Origin: Tatumella ptyseos ATCC 33301
GTDB lineage: Bacteria > Pseudomonadota > Gammaproteobacteria > Enterobacterales > Enterobacteriaceae
Direction of reading: 5' to 3'
Assembly: GCF_000735525.1 (NCBI RefSeq)
Contig: NZ_JMPR01000018.1
Location: forward strand, 109,857-173,856
Length of the DNA: 64,000 bases
The notes under the pieces are model-generated. The model was not told where the DNA came from and did not search any database. It was given only the letters and a program-made list of their open reading frames with translations. A program made the position numbers and the translations under genes. How positions within the stretch are numbered: position 1 is the stretch's first letter; each line of letters opens with the position of its first letter. Positions 39,858 through 49,646 of this stretch are shown here, in pieces.

Positions 39858-40406
39858 ATGGCAACTGCAAGTGAAAACAATCTGATTTGGATTGACCTCG
39901 AAATGACCGGCCTGGACCCGGAACGGGATCGGATCATAGAAATCGCAACGCTGGTGACCGATGCGGACCTGAATATTCTTGCCGAAGGGCCAGTGATTGC
40001 GGTTCACCAGTCCGCCGAACAACTGTCTCTGATGGATGACTGGAATGTTCGTACCCATACCGGCAGCGGTCTGGTTGAACGGGTTAAGCAGAGTCAGTAC
40101 GATGACCGGGCGGCAGAGCTTGCCACGCTGGAATTTTTAAAACAGTGGGTCCCCGCGAATGCCTCCCCTATTTGCGGGAACAGTATCGGTCAGGATCGCC
40201 GTTTCCTCTACAAGTATATGCCTGAACTGGAAGCATGGTTCCATTACCGGGCACTGGATGTGAGTACGCTGAAAGAGCTGGCTCGTCGCTGGAAACCGGA
40301 AATCCTGCCGGGTTTCAGTAAAGCGGGGACGCATCAGGCACTGGATGATATTCGTGAGTCAGTGGCTGAATTGCGCTACTACCGGGATAATTTCCTCAGT
40401 CTTTAA
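39858..40406 (+). CDS. orn: oligoribonuclease
   Basis: A 182-residue DEDDh 3'-5' exonuclease that degrades 2-5-mer RNAs and pGpG, the product of EAL phosphodiesterases. DEDD residues occur in [21 protein letters not shown] and [13 protein letters not shown] 39858 aligns the N-terminus with E. coli Orn. It is divergent from rsgA by 101 bp. The tRNA-Gly pair follows. Confidence 0.97.
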   Translation: MATASENNLIWIDLEMTGLDPERDRIIEIATLVTDADLNILAEGPVIAVHQSAEQLSLMDDWNVRTHTGSGLVERVKQSQYDDRAAELATLEFLKQWVPANASPICGNSIGQDRRFLYKYMPELEAWFHYRALDVSTLKELARRWKPEILPGFSKAGTHQALDDIRESVAELRYYRDNFLSL

Positions 40407-40487
40407 GTAAAGTTGACTAATCTGACAACAACATGATGCATTAATCATCAGTCAGACGAAAAGCTGCAAAAATATTGGTAACGGGGC

Positions 40488-40515
40488 TTGCGTAGCGGAA
40501 TTATTCTCGTATAAT
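40488..40515 (+). promoter_or_regulatory. promoter of the tRNA-Gly pair
   Basis: TTGCGT (40488-40493), 16 bp, TATAAT (40510-40515), followed by a C-rich discriminator (TCGCACCCC), 40 bp before the first tRNA. A strong sigma-70 promoter with features of stringently controlled stable RNA genes. Confidence 0.78.
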
Positions 40516-40555
40516 TCGCACCCCGTAACGATGAAGAATTTATGTCGTTGCCGGC

Positions 40556-40631
<76 letters not shown>

Positions 40632-40666
40632 GAGTTAATAAACGTAGTTGCAGTTGTACCTCCGAT

Positions 40667-40742
<76 letters not shown>

Positions 40743-40788
40743 GATTTTCTTCGGTATTTTCTTCCGTTTGACACTTCTCTTTCTTATC

Positions 40789-40927
40789 CTGATTTGCTGA
40801 TTTGCTGATTTGCTGATTTGCTGATTTGCTGATTTGCTGATTTGCTGATTTGCTGATTTGCTGATTTGCTGATTTGCTGATTTGCTGATTTGCTGATTTG
40901 CTGATTTGCTGATTTGCTGATTTGCTG
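40789..40927. repeat. 8-bp tandem repeat, 17 perfect copies
   Basis: The unit CTGATTTG is repeated 17 times without any mismatch from 40789 to 40924, followed by a partial CTG. Because 8 is not a multiple of 3, frames through it encode an 8-residue peptide repeat (SANQQISK on the minus strand), but no gene is supported there. It lies between the second tRNA-Gly and the terminator of the aminotransferase gene. Confidence 0.98.
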
Positions 40928-40944
40928 TGCCGGGAATCGCGGGT

Positions 40945-40974
40945 AAAAAAAATCAGCGCACCAGGTACGCTGAT
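40945..40974 (-). terminator. terminator of the class IV aminotransferase gene
   Basis: On the minus strand the stem ATCAGCG / CGCTGAT (40952-40974) with a 9-base loop is followed by a run of T residues (from 40952 down). It lies 60 bp after the stop codon. Confidence 0.78.
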
Positions 40975-41033
40975 CGATATTGCCGGATGACAGGGGAAGG
41001 CGGACGCTATGCGTTACCTTATCCGCGGTGACT

Positions 41034-41891
41034 TCACCCCTGAACTTTTTCTGAGGCTTCGGTAAAGGCCTGATATAGCTCACGGGCACGGGCACTGACA
41101 GGGCCACGGGTCAGCTCTCTGTCTTCAATACGGTTACAGTGCAGAACCTTACCGTGGTTACCGGTACTGAAGATTTCGTCTGCATTCAGGACATCTTCCG
41201 GGGTTAACGTCACTTCTTCTACCGTAATACCGTCTTCACGTAACAGGGCAATCACCCGCTGACGGGTAATTCCGTTCAGGAAAGTCCCGTTAGGCACCGG
41301 GGTATAGGCCGTACCATTTTTGACGATCCACAGGTTAGCCGCTGCAAATTCTGCCACATTTCCTTCACCGTCCAGTACCACTGCGGTGTAAAAGTCACGC
41401 TGGCTGGCTTCCCGGATAATACGTTGTGTATTCGGATACAGGCAGGAAGCTTTGGCTTCCGTGGGAGCCATGGTCGCGTCGGGGCGACGGAACGGACTGA
41501 ACGTTGCGCTGAATCCGTTATCTTCCGGCAGGGCTGTTTCAAAAATATGTAATGCAAAAGTTGTGCTTTCAGGATCCGGCAGCAGGAACCCGCCAGGAGA
41601 GAAGAACAGAACTTTAATGTAGTAATCGGTATCGTGAGGAAGGCGGGCCAGCCCCTGGTGGACTAAACGAATAATTTCGTCTGCGGTAATTTTAGGTTCC
41701 ATTCCCATAGAAAGCGCGGAGCGAATAGCGCGCTGACAGTGGGCTTCCAGGTCCGGAAGATGGCCTTTGACAGCGCGCGCGCCGTCAAACACAGTAGAGG
41801 CCATCCATAATGCATGATCGGTGATACCAATCGCAGGTTTATCTGTCGTGCTCCATTCGCCGTTGTACCAGATGATTTCTTGGTTATTCAT
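41034..41891 (-). CDS. PLP class IV aminotransferase (branched-chain / D-amino-acid type)
   Basis: A 285-residue fold-type IV aminotransferase. The PLP lysine is most likely K147 in APTEAKASCLYPNTQ, followed by the glutamate of the EA/EG motif. GTFLNGITRQRVIALLRE is the second class IV signature and DEIFSTGNHGKV the third. It resembles branched-chain aminotransferases more than PabC, but substrate cannot be decided. It lies between tRNA-Gly and nnr, where E. coli has queG in the same orientation. It is a probable single-gene unit with its own terminator. Confidence 0.85.
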   Translation of the reverse strand: MNNQEIIWYNGEWSTTDKPAIGITDHALWMASTVFDGARAVKGHLPDLEAHCQRAIRSALSMGMEPKITADEIIRLVHQGLARLPHDTDYYIKVLFFSPGGFLLPDPESTTFALHIFETALPEDNGFSATFSPFRRPDATMAPTEAKASCLYPNTQRIIREASQRDFYTAVVLDGEGNVAEFAAANLWIVKNGTAYTPVPNGTFLNGITRQRVIALLREDGITVEEVTLTPEDVLNADEIFSTGNHGKVLHCNRIEDRELTRGPVSARARELYQAFTEASEKVQG

Positions 41892-42700
41892 TGTCTTCCT
41901 CAGTACCCATAATGTCCTGTCACCAGGCTGCCGTTATAATTGATGTTTTGTGAACTGTTATTGGCATGCCGGACGCTAATGCCAGCAGTTAACTTCAGCT
42001 TAGCAAGAAATCAGATATAGCTGAATAACTTCTCTTCGCCAGATCCGCCACTTTTTTACTTTTTGTCGTGCGATCGGCAAAGGATCGTTTGTCATACAGA
42101 GGATCTATCTACCCTGCTGATATTTATGATGTATTCCGGGAGGCTGATCCCCGGGGCTGCGTCAGCGTTTAGCGATTTGTATAAATAACCATCGATCAGT
42201 GCGCATCAGTGCGTTTGCTAGTTGCTATCACAGTGCGTTCTCTGCATAATACGCCTCCCCGAAATACTGTATCTCTGATGTGCTATTTCGTACCGCACAA
42301 AGGGAAGCCTTTATTTTTACAAAGGATTCATCCGTGAGTGCCCTATACAGGCATCTTTTTTGTAGTCTGTAAACAGAGTTATCCACAGTTTTAACCTTTT
42401 TTTACCTTCGCTCTCCTGTACAGAGTCATTGCCAGAGATAGTTAGCAACCGATTGATTTAAATAAAAATATTTTATTTTCACCGCAATGTGACTTTCGTC
42501 ATTTTCTCTCTGTATACCTTGAATAAAAAAGATATTTTTATTTTTATCCACAGACAAAAATCTCCTGCAAAAAGAAACCCTATAAAATAATTTAGCCAGG
42601 TATCTGTGTGGCGAATATGTGCCTGTCAGGGACCGGCTCCCTATTTTTGCCTGCTATGTTATCCTGTCGGCCTCTCTTTCCCGTGATTAAGAGGTCGCCA
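41892..42700. other. long gene-free region with datA-like signals
   Basis: About 800 bases between the aminotransferase gene and nnr, which are divergent. No gene is supported. It contains a cluster of six GATC sites (42042-42197), then an AT-rich part with two perfect DnaA boxes and an IHF consensus site. The E. coli queG gene that borders nnr is absent. Confidence 0.6.
42379..42552 (+). promoter_or_regulatory. datA: datA-like DnaA-box / IHF cluster
   Basis: Two perfect DnaA boxes TTATCCACA (42379-42387 and 42544-42552), in the same orientation, flank CAACCGATTGATT (42446-42458), a full match to the reverse IHF consensus YAANNNNYTGATW. In E. coli the DnaA-ATP-hydrolysing locus datA lies next to the glyVXY tRNA genes and needs DnaA boxes plus an IHF site. 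Location and composition fit; function is inferred. Confidence 0.62.
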
Positions 42701-44206
42701 ATGTCTGAGCATCATCAGGATCTTTCTTCATCGTCGGCTGTCTGGCCGGTTAACGCCTTCCCTGAACTCGAACGTGCTCTGTGTGAGAGCGGTGATATTA
42801 CCTGCTGGCAGCTGATGCAGCAGGCAGGTATGGCTGCGTTTACGTATCTGCGGCAGACCTGGCCGGCAGCACGGCATTTACGCATCTTATGCGGGGCCGG
42901 AAATAATGGCGGGGATGGTTATGTACTGGCGACCCTGGCAAGTATGGCGGGTTATACCGTCAGTGTGATGGCGTGTGATCATAAAGATCTTCCGCCGGAA
43001 GCCGCACAAGCCAGAGATCAATGGCTGGCCTGTGGCGGGGAATGTCAGCCTGCAGACGGGGAGTGGATCGGGCAGGAGGATCTGATCGTTGATGCTTTGC
43101 TGGGGATCGGTCTGAATCGCGCACCTGAAGATCCTTATCTGTCGTTGATCGAAAAAACCCGCCAACGGCAGGTGCCTATCCTGGCCCTGGACATCCCTTC
43201 CGGCGTCATGGCGGATAGCGGGGCAGTACCGGGGGCTGCTATCAAGGCCACCGTGACACTGAGTTTTATCGCGCTGAAAGCCGGACTGCTGACCGGTAAA
43301 GCGCGGGATTATTGCGGCAGGGTGACGCTGGATCCTCTCGGAACGCTACCTGACCCGGTACTGACTGCAGCGCCGATCTGGCGCAGAACCGCGCGGGATC
43401 TGTCGCGGTGGCTGCAGCCCCGTCAGGGGACGTCCCATAAAGGGAATAATGGGCGGTTAGTCTTCATCGGGGGCGCAGAAGGGACCGGGGGAGCAATACG
43501 CCTTGCCGCAGAGGCGGCATTACGCAGCGGAGCCGGCCTGGTCAGAGTATTGACTCACGCCAGCAATATCCCGGCCATTCTGAGCGCACGTCCGGAACTG
43601 ATGGTTGCCGAAGCCTCGGACGAAAAACTGCAGGAAGCTTTGGAATGGGCCGATATGCTGGTTATCGGTCCGGGACTGGGCCAGAGTCAGCGTGCCCGAC
43701 AGCTCCTGAACCAGGTAAAAAAAAGTAAAAAAGACACACTTTGGGATGCTGATGCCCTTAACCTTCTGGCAATCGACCCCGATACACGTCAAAATCGAAT
43801 TCTTACCCCTCACCCCGGTGAAGCCGCTCGATTACTTGGGTCGACGGTCAGTGCTGTCGAACGCGACCGGCTACAGGCCGCACGCGAACTGACACTGCGT
43901 TATGGCGGGGTTGTCGTACTGAAAGGGGCAGGCACGCTGATCACGTCTTTCAAAGACGAAATGACGATTGCCGATGCAGGGAATCCCGGGATGGCGACCG
44001 GGGGGATGGGTGACGTGCTGAGCGGTGTGATTGCCGCACTTGCCGGGCAGAAACTCTCTCTTTATGATGCGGCCTGCGCCGGTGTCGTCGCCCATAGTGC
44101 CGCGGCCGATGCTGTTGCCAGCGAATCAGGCATGCGTGGTATGTTAGCCAGTGATTTATTTATTCCGCTTAGGCGATTTGTTAATCCTGATATGAACGTA
44201 AAATAA
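42701..44206 (+). CDS. nnr: bifunctional NAD(P)H-hydrate repair enzyme Nnr
   Basis: A 501-residue fusion of NAD(P)HX epimerase (about 1-220, AGNNGGDGYVLA and VDALLGIGL) and ADP-dependent NAD(P)HX dehydratase (about 225-500, HKGNNGRLVFIGG, GLGQSQRARQ, GNPGMATGGMGDVLSG). It repairs hydrated NADH/NADPH. The start is ATG 42701 with AAGAGG upstream; the frame extends to 42608 without homology. It is followed by tsaE after 3 bp, starting a long co-directional cluster as in E. coli. Confidence 0.96.
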   Translation: MSEHHQDLSSSSAVWPVNAFPELERALCESGDITCWQLMQQAGMAAFTYLRQTWPAARHLRILCGAGNNGGDGYVLATLASMAGYTVSVMACDHKDLPPEAAQARDQWLACGGECQPADGEWIGQEDLIVDALLGIGLNRAPEDPYLSLIEKTRQRQVPILALDIPSGVMADSGAVPGAAIKATVTLSFIALKAGLLTGKARDYCGRVTLDPLGTLPDPVLTAAPIWRRTARDLSRWLQPRQGTSHKGNNGRLVFIGGAEGTGGAIRLAAEAALRSGAGLVRVLTHASNIPAILSARPELMVAEASDEKLQEALEWADMLVIGPGLGQSQRARQLLNQVKKSKKDTLWDADALNLLAIDPDTRQNRILTPHPGEAARLLGSTVSAVERDRLQAARELTLRYGGVVVLKGAGTLITSFKDEMTIADAGNPGMATGGMGDVLSGVIAALAGQKLSLYDAACAGVVAHSAAADAVASESGMRGMLASDLFIPLRRFVNPDMNVK

Positions 44207-44209
44207 AGA

Positions 44210-44686
44210 ATGAAAACCTCTGTTATCGCTTTACCTGATGAATCGGCCACTCTGGCTTTAGGCGCATCTCTTGCACAGGCCAGTCACCGTGCCACGGTTA
44301 TCTATCTGCACGGTGATTTGGGGGCCGGAAAAACCACCTTCAGTCGTGGTTTTATCCAGGCGCTCGGGCATCAGGGGAACGTGAAAAGCCCGACCTACAC
44401 CCTGGTGGAACCTTATACCCTTGGGCAGCGCACTGTTTACCATTTCGATCTGTATCGTCTGGCGGATCCTGAAGAACTGGAATTTATGGGGATCCGTGAT
44501 TATTTCGGCGCAGAGGCTATCTGCCTGGTCGAATGGCCACAGCAGGGAAAAGGCTTTTTACCTGAGCCGGATCTGACGATCACCATGAGTTACGTGGACG
44601 ACTGCCGGCAGGCAGAGATCGTTGCCCATACCCCTTATGGGGAAAATATTGTCGCGAAGTCGGTCACAGACAGGGATGGAGTATGA
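44210..44686 (+). CDS. tsaE: tRNA threonylcarbamoyladenosine synthesis ATPase TsaE
   Basis: A 158-residue P-loop ATPase, partner of TsaB-TsaD in making t6A at position 37 of ANN-reading tRNAs. The Walker A motif is [13 protein letters not shown], and [11 protein letters not shown] and FDLYRL are family hallmarks, with VEWPQQG near the C-terminus. Starts 3 bp after nnr and overlaps amiB by 4 bp (ATGA). Confidence 0.96.
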   Translation: MKTSVIALPDESATLALGASLAQASHRATVIYLHGDLGAGKTTFSRGFIQALGHQGNVKSPTYTLVEPYTLGQRTVYHFDLYRLADPEELEFMGIRDYFGAEAICLVEWPQQGKGFLPEPDLTITMSYVDDCRQAEIVAHTPYGENIVAKSVTDRDGV

Positions 44687-46287
44687 CCTTACGGCATTTG
44701 TCCCGGTATGGACTGTTATTGCTACTGACCCTCCTGTTGCCGGGGCTAAGTGTTGCAGCATCGTTATCCAATATCAGTGTCGATAATGGCGGTTCACTGG
44801 CCACGGTGACACTGCATTTTAACGGTAAACCCACCTACTCATGGTTTTCTCTCCATAAACCCGAACGGGTAGTGATGGATATCAATCAGTCGGGAGTGAT
44901 TAAAGGCCTGCCGCTGAATTTTAGTGGTGAGAATATCGTAAAGCGTATTCGTACCAGCAAACCGGTTAATGCGAACAGCTTTCGTCTGGTCTTTGAGCTG
45001 ACACAGTCGGCGAAAACCACGACCCGGATGAATGTGCAGGGGGATGAATATCAGGTTATTTTTTCTTTGCATGGAAAAAATGCCGTCACTTCGGCCGCGA
45101 AAGCGACGCCGGCCAGTGACCCTTTCAAAGGGCAGAATGGGGCGACGGTGACGAATACCAATACGACAACGTATCCCGGCGGTAAGATCCGTAATAACGA
45201 CCGGGTGATCATCGCTATTGATGCCGGGCATGGTGGCCAGGATCCCGGGGCAATAGGCCAGAACGGGCTTAAAGAGAAAAATGTCACCATCGCCATCGCC
45301 CGTAAACTGCAAAAACTGCTGAATGCAGACCCTATGTTTAAAGCCGTTATGACCCGAACCGGGGACTACTATGTCTCCGTGAAGGGGCGTTCTGAGGTTG
45401 CACGCAAAGAAAAGGCGAATCTGCTGCTCTCCATTCATGCGGATTCGGCCCCGAATCGTTCTGCCACGGGGGCTTCTGTCTGGGTGCTTTCCAACCGGCG
45501 GGCAAACTCAGAAATGGCAGGCTGGCTCGAAAAGAGAGAAAAACAGTCTGAATTACTGGGCGGTGCGGGTGATCTTCTGGCAAACAATCAGGCGGATCCG
45601 TATTTCAGTCAGGCGGTACTGGACTTGCAGTTTGGCCATTCACAGCGCGTAGGGTATGACGTTGCGGTCAAAGTGATCCAGCAGCTACGGGTTGTAACAG
45701 TGATGCATAAACGCTTGCCTGAACATGCGAGCCTTGGGGTATTGCGTTCGCCGGATATTCCCTCCTTACTGGTTGAAACCGGATTTATCAGTAACCGGAA
45801 GGAAGAACGTCTGCTGGGAACCAGCGCCTATCAGGATAAGATTGCCAGAGCGATTTACTCAGGGCTGCATAACTATTTTAAACTGCACCCTCAGCAAAAT
45901 GTGCCGGACAGAGAGAATAAAGCGCAACCTGCCATACCGGCCAGGCCTGTTTCATCAGCGATCCATGTTGTGCGGCAGGGTGAAACGCTGACAGGAATTG
46001 CACGGCGTTATGGTGTGACGAACCGTGTGCTGATTGATCTTAACCGTCTGAAGAACGAAAATGTGATGACAGGGCAGCGTCTGAAAATCCCCGCAACCGG
46101 GGGGAGCCCGCAAAATACGTTAGCGACCAAACCTCCGGCGATTGTCCGGCATAAAGTGGTCAGAGGAGATACACTCAGTAGTATTTCCGCTAAGTATGGT
46201 GTGAGCTCAACGCGTATAATGCAGCAAAATCATATGCGTTCTGAAAATGTCATGCTGGGCCAGACACTGACAATCTCTCCGCCATGA
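44683..46287 (+). CDS. amiB: N-acetylmuramoyl-L-alanine amidase AmiB with two LysM domains
   Basis: A 534-residue periplasmic cell-division amidase. The signal peptide (1-25) and AMIN domain (about 28-125) are followed by an Amidase_3 domain with zinc ligands in [11 protein letters not shown], an EK glutamate, and SIHADSAPN. The catalytic glutamate is in LLVETGFIS, and the regulatory EnvC-responsive helix segment lies around [13 protein letters not shown]. Two C-terminal LysM repeats (HVVRQGETL... and HKVVRGDTL...) bind peptidoglycan. E. coli AmiB has about 445 residues and one LysM, so this protein is longer. Overlaps tsaE by 4 bp. Confidence 0.95.
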   Translation: MTLRHLSRYGLLLLLTLLLPGLSVAASLSNISVDNGGSLATVTLHFNGKPTYSWFSLHKPERVVMDINQSGVIKGLPLNFSGENIVKRIRTSKPVNANSFRLVFELTQSAKTTTRMNVQGDEYQVIFSLHGKNAVTSAAKATPASDPFKGQNGATVTNTNTTTYPGGKIRNNDRVIIAIDAGHGGQDPGAIGQNGLKEKNVTIAIARKLQKLLNADPMFKAVMTRTGDYYVSVKGRSEVARKEKANLLLSIHADSAPNRSATGASVWVLSNRRANSEMAGWLEKREKQSELLGGAGDLLANNQADPYFSQAVLDLQFGHSQRVGYDVAVKVIQQLRVVTVMHKRLPEHASLGVLRSPDIPSLLVETGFISNRKEERLLGTSAYQDKIARAIYSGLHNYFKLHPQQNVPDRENKAQPAIPARPVSSAIHVVRQGETLTGIARRYGVTNRVLIDLNRLKNENVMTGQRLKIPATGGSPQNTLATKPPAIVRHKVVRGDTLSSISAKYGVSSTRIMQQNHMRSENVMLGQTLTISPP

Positions 46288-46337
46288 TCCGCTGACAGAA
46301 GAGAACTTCTGGTCATCAACGTTCTGTGAGGAAGGGA

Positions 46338-48230
46338 ATGACAATAAAAATATTACCACCTCAACTGGCGAACCAAATCGCCGCCGGAGAAGTGGTTGAA
46401 AGACCGGCCTCGGTCGTTAAAGAGCTGACAGAAAACAGCCTGGATGCCGGGGCGACCCGCATTGAGATAGAAATTGATAAAGGTGGCGCCAGGCGGATAT
46501 CCATCCGTGATAATGGTTGCGGGATAGCGAAAGATGAACTCCCGATGGCATTAGCCCGTCATGCGACCAGTAAAATCGCCAGCCTGGATGATCTGGAAGC
46601 CATTATGAGCCTGGGGTTTCGCGGTGAAGCCCTGGCCAGTATCAGTTCGGTGTCACGACTGACACTGACCTCCCGTCCGGAAGCGCAGGAAGGGGCATGG
46701 CAGGCGTATGCTCAGGGGCGGGAAATGGACGTTTCTCTCAAACCGGCAGCGCATCCCTGCGGTACCACTCTGGAAGTCCTGGACCTGTTCTATAACACCC
46801 CGGCCCGGCGAAAGTTTCTGCGTACCGAAAAAACTGAATTTGCACATATTGATGAAGTGATCCGCCGCATTGCCTTAGTGCGTTTTGATGTGGAGTTTTC
46901 CCTCAGCCACAATGGTAAACGGGTTCGTCATTACCGCGCAGCCAGTGAACAGAAGCAGCAGGAGCGCCGGCTGGCCGCCATCTGCGGGTCCGCCTTCCTT
47001 GAACATGCTCTGCATCTCGAATGGCAGCATGATTCTCTGGGCCTGACCGGTTGGGTGGCAGACCCCCGTGCGGCAGGGCAGTTCTCAGACTTACAGTACT
47101 GCTATGTGAATGGCCGTATGATGCGCGATAAACTCATCAATCACGCTATCCGGCAGGCCTACCAGGATAAACTGGGAGCAGATCAGCAGCCCGCCTATGT
47201 CCTTTACCTGACCATCGACCCGCACCAGGTTGATGTGAATGTTCATCCGGCAAAACATGAAGTCCGTTTTCACCAATCGCGACTGGTCCATGACTTTATT
47301 TACCAGGGCGTACTGAGTGCGTTACAAAGTGCGACGGAAACACTGCCGGAGATGACGGAGACACCGGTGACCTCCGGGGCAACGAACAGAAGCGCCGCCG
47401 GGGAGAACCTGTATGCTTCACCAACGCGGCCAGCGACGGCCGACCGCGGTGCGGTGCCGGCCGATGACAGTGGCCGGAGGCGGGAGCAAACCGCCAGCCG
47501 CGGTGCCGGGGCTACGCCCCCGGTCTCCTATACCGCACCGCGTTATCAGACCCGGGAAGGGGAGCTGTACCAGCGGATGCTCTCTTCGGCTCAGCTACCG
47601 GCGTCAGCACAGGAGAAGGTTTCAGCCCCGGAGCGGAGTCAGTCAGCGGATCCCGGCGTGCCATTAGCCTCACACCCGCGAAGTTTTGGCCGGGTGCTGA
47701 CCGTTCTGCGTCAGGCCTATGCGCTGACCGAACATCAGGAGGGACTGCAACTTATTTCTCTGCCAGTGGCCTCGCGTTGGCTTATCCAGGCTCAGTTGCA
47801 GCCGGGGGAGGCCCCTCTGCGCTCTCAGCCCTTACTGATCCCTGTCCGGCTGAAAACAGAAAAATCAGAGCGTCAGGCACTGTCCATACACAGTGAATCG
47901 TTGCAGTCTATGGGGCTGGAGTTTGCGACGGATGCCCAGCATGTCACATTGCGTGGGGTGCCTTTACCATTGCGCACACAAAATTTACAAAACTTGATTC
48001 CGGAGCTGTTAGGCTATCTTGCCCGACAATCAGAGGTCAGTGCAGAGCAGCTTGCCCGATGGCTGGCAACCCGCTGTAACACCGGACACTCTGAATGGAA
48101 TCACTCACAGGCTATTGCTTTACTGGCAGACCTGGAGAGGCTGACACCGTCACTGGTGACCGCTCCTCCCGCCGGATTATTACAGGCAGTAGATTTAAAC
48201 AATGTATTTGAAGCGTTGAAAAATGAGTGA
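46338..48230 (+). CDS. mutL: DNA mismatch repair protein MutL
   Basis: A 630-residue GHKL ATPase that links MutS to MutH. The N-terminal ATP site with E29 and N33 ([11 protein letters not shown]), DNGCGI and [10 protein letters not shown] is intact. A variable linker (about 340-440, P/A/G-rich) joins the C-terminal dimerisation domain. No endonuclease motif DQHA(X)2E(X)4E is seen, as expected for an organism with MutH. ATG 46338 follows GAGGAAGG. Overlaps miaA by 8 bp. Confidence 0.97.
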   Translation: MTIKILPPQLANQIAAGEVVERPASVVKELTENSLDAGATRIEIEIDKGGARRISIRDNGCGIAKDELPMALARHATSKIASLDDLEAIMSLGFRGEALASISSVSRLTLTSRPEAQEGAWQAYAQGREMDVSLKPAAHPCGTTLEVLDLFYNTPARRKFLRTEKTEFAHIDEVIRRIALVRFDVEFSLSHNGKRVRHYRAASEQKQQERRLAAICGSAFLEHALHLEWQHDSLGLTGWVADPRAAGQFSDLQYCYVNGRMMRDKLINHAIRQAYQDKLGADQQPAYVLYLTIDPHQVDVNVHPAKHEVRFHQSRLVHDFIYQGVLSALQSATETLPEMTETPVTSGATNRSAAGENLYASPTRPATADRGAVPADDSGRRREQTASRGAGATPPVSYTAPRYQTREGELYQRMLSSAQLPASAQEKVSAPERSQSADPGVPLASHPRSFGRVLTVLRQAYALTEHQEGLQLISLPVASRWLIQAQLQPGEAPLRSQPLLIPVRLKTEKSERQALSIHSESLQSMGLEFATDAQHVTLRGVPLPLRTQNLQNLIPELLGYLARQSEVSAEQLARWLATRCNTGHSEWNHSQAIALLADLERLTPSLVTAPPAGLLQAVDLNNVFEALKNE

Positions 48231-49173
48231 AATAAATCAGTCCGGCCGGCCAAAGGCTATTTTCCTGATGGGGCCGACGGCTTCCGGTAAAACGGCCCAG
48301 GCCATAGCATTACGCCAGAAACTGCCGGTAGAAATTATCAGTGTCGACTCTGCATTAATTTATAAAGGTATGGATATCGGGACAGCCAAACCTTCCGCAG
48401 AAGAACTGGCACTGGCGCCGCATCGTCTGCTGGATATTCGTGACCCGGCACAGGCCTATTCGGCGGCAGAGTTTCGCCGTGATGCTCTGAAAGAAATGAA
48501 TGAAATTTCACAGAGCGGGCGTATTCCATTGCTGGTGGGCGGGACAATGCTCTATTACAAAGCATTACTGGAGGGGTTATCCCCGTTGCCTGCGGCTGAC
48601 CCGGAAATTCGCCGACAGATAGAAGCAAGAGCGGAAGCGGAAGGCTGGGAAGCGCTTCATCAGGATTTATGCCGTATTGATCCTGAAGCAGGGCATCGTA
48701 TTCATCCGAATGATCCCCAGAGACTGTCGAGGGCACTGGAAGTTTTCTATATTTCAGGTAAAACTTTAACAGGGCTGACAAAAACATCTGGCGAAGCGTT
48801 ACCTTATGATGTCATACAGTTTGCAATTGCTCCCTCCAGTCGCGAATTGTTGCACCAGCGCATCGCATTGCGTTTTCAGCAGATGCTGGCGTCGGGGTTT
48901 GAGACAGAAGTGCGAAAATTATTTATGCGGGGTGATTTGCATACAGATATGCCCTCTGTCCGCTGTGTAGGGTATCGCCAGATGTGGTCATGGTTATCGG
49001 GTGAAATCGATTACGATGAAATGGTTTTTCGCGGGATCTGCGCGACACGACAGCTGGCCAAGCGGCAGATCACCTGGTTACGGGGATGGGAAAATGTCCA
49101 CTGGCTTGACAGTGATCAACCTCTGTTAGCACAGGAAGCAATAATGAAGGTAGTTAGTGCTAACATTGGGTGA
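48223..49173 (+). CDS. miaA: tRNA dimethylallyltransferase MiaA
   Basis: A 316-residue enzyme adding the isopentenyl group to A37 of UNN-reading tRNAs. The P-loop [11 protein letters not shown], the [18 protein letters not shown] block, [16 protein letters not shown] and the R/Q-rich [14 protein letters not shown] motif are canonical. Starts inside the mutL 3' end and precedes hfq by 97 bp. Confidence 0.97.
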   Translation: MSEINQSGRPKAIFLMGPTASGKTAQAIALRQKLPVEIISVDSALIYKGMDIGTAKPSAEELALAPHRLLDIRDPAQAYSAAEFRRDALKEMNEISQSGRIPLLVGGTMLYYKALLEGLSPLPAADPEIRRQIEARAEAEGWEALHQDLCRIDPEAGHRIHPNDPQRLSRALEVFYISGKTLTGLTKTSGEALPYDVIQFAIAPSSRELLHQRIALRFQQMLASGFETEVRKLFMRGDLHTDMPSVRCVGYRQMWSWLSGEIDYDEMVFRGICATRQLAKRQITWLRGWENVHWLDSDQPLLAQEAIMKVVSANIG

Positions 49174-49270
49174 TTGTGTACAATTGACGGGTTACCGTGC
49201 GCAAAATTTTCGCAATTTTAAACTGTTGGTTCTGAAATAATAAACAACAAGCATATAAGGAAAAGATAGA

Positions 49271-49570
49271 ATGGCTAAAGGGCAATCATTACAAGACCCG
49301 TTTTTAAACGCATTGCGTCGCGAACGTGTACCGGTTTCGATTTATCTGGTTAATGGTATTAAATTGCAAGGTCAGATCGAATCCTTCGATCAATTCGTCA
49401 TTCTGTTAAAAAATACCGTCAGCCAGATGGTGTATAAGCACGCTATCTCTACGGTAGTACCGTCACGACCGGTATCTCACCACACTAATGCGCCGGCGGG
49501 TGGCAGTAACTATCATAATAATGGAACTGCATCTGCTCAGTCACAACAAGACGGTGATAGCGCAGAGTAA
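49271..49570 (+). CDS. hfq: RNA chaperone Hfq
   Basis: A 99-residue Sm-like hexamer that pairs small RNAs with mRNAs. The Sm1 and Sm2 motifs ([20 protein letters not shown] and [14 protein letters not shown]) are identical to E. coli. The tail is glycine/asparagine/glutamine-rich and ends in an acidic DGDSAE tip. AAGGA precedes the ATG. A hairpin with T-run separates it from hflX. Confidence 0.99.
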   Translation: MAKGQSLQDPFLNALRRERVPVSIYLVNGIKLQGQIESFDQFVILLKNTVSQMVYKHAISTVVPSRPVSHHTNAPAGGSNYHNNGTASAQSQQDGDSAE

Positions 49571-49585
49571 TTTGTCACTGTAATT

Positions 49586-49628
49586 CCAGGGTCGGTGTCT
49601 GTAACAAGGCCGCCGCCCTGGTTTTTTT
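49586..49628 (+). terminator. terminator between hfq and hflX
   Basis: CCAGGG (49586-49591) pairs with CCCTGG (49616-49621), with partial pairing inside, and seven T residues follow. It probably attenuates rather than blocks transcription, since hflX follows directly. Confidence 0.7.
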
Positions 49629-49646
49629 ATTAAGAGAGGTTTTCGC

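Noticed and set aside
40784-41107. Minus-strand open frame encoding a repeated SANQQISK peptide
   Set aside because: The repeat arises from translating the 8-bp tandem DNA repeat; the frame overlaps the end of the aminotransferase gene and its terminator and has no ribosome site.
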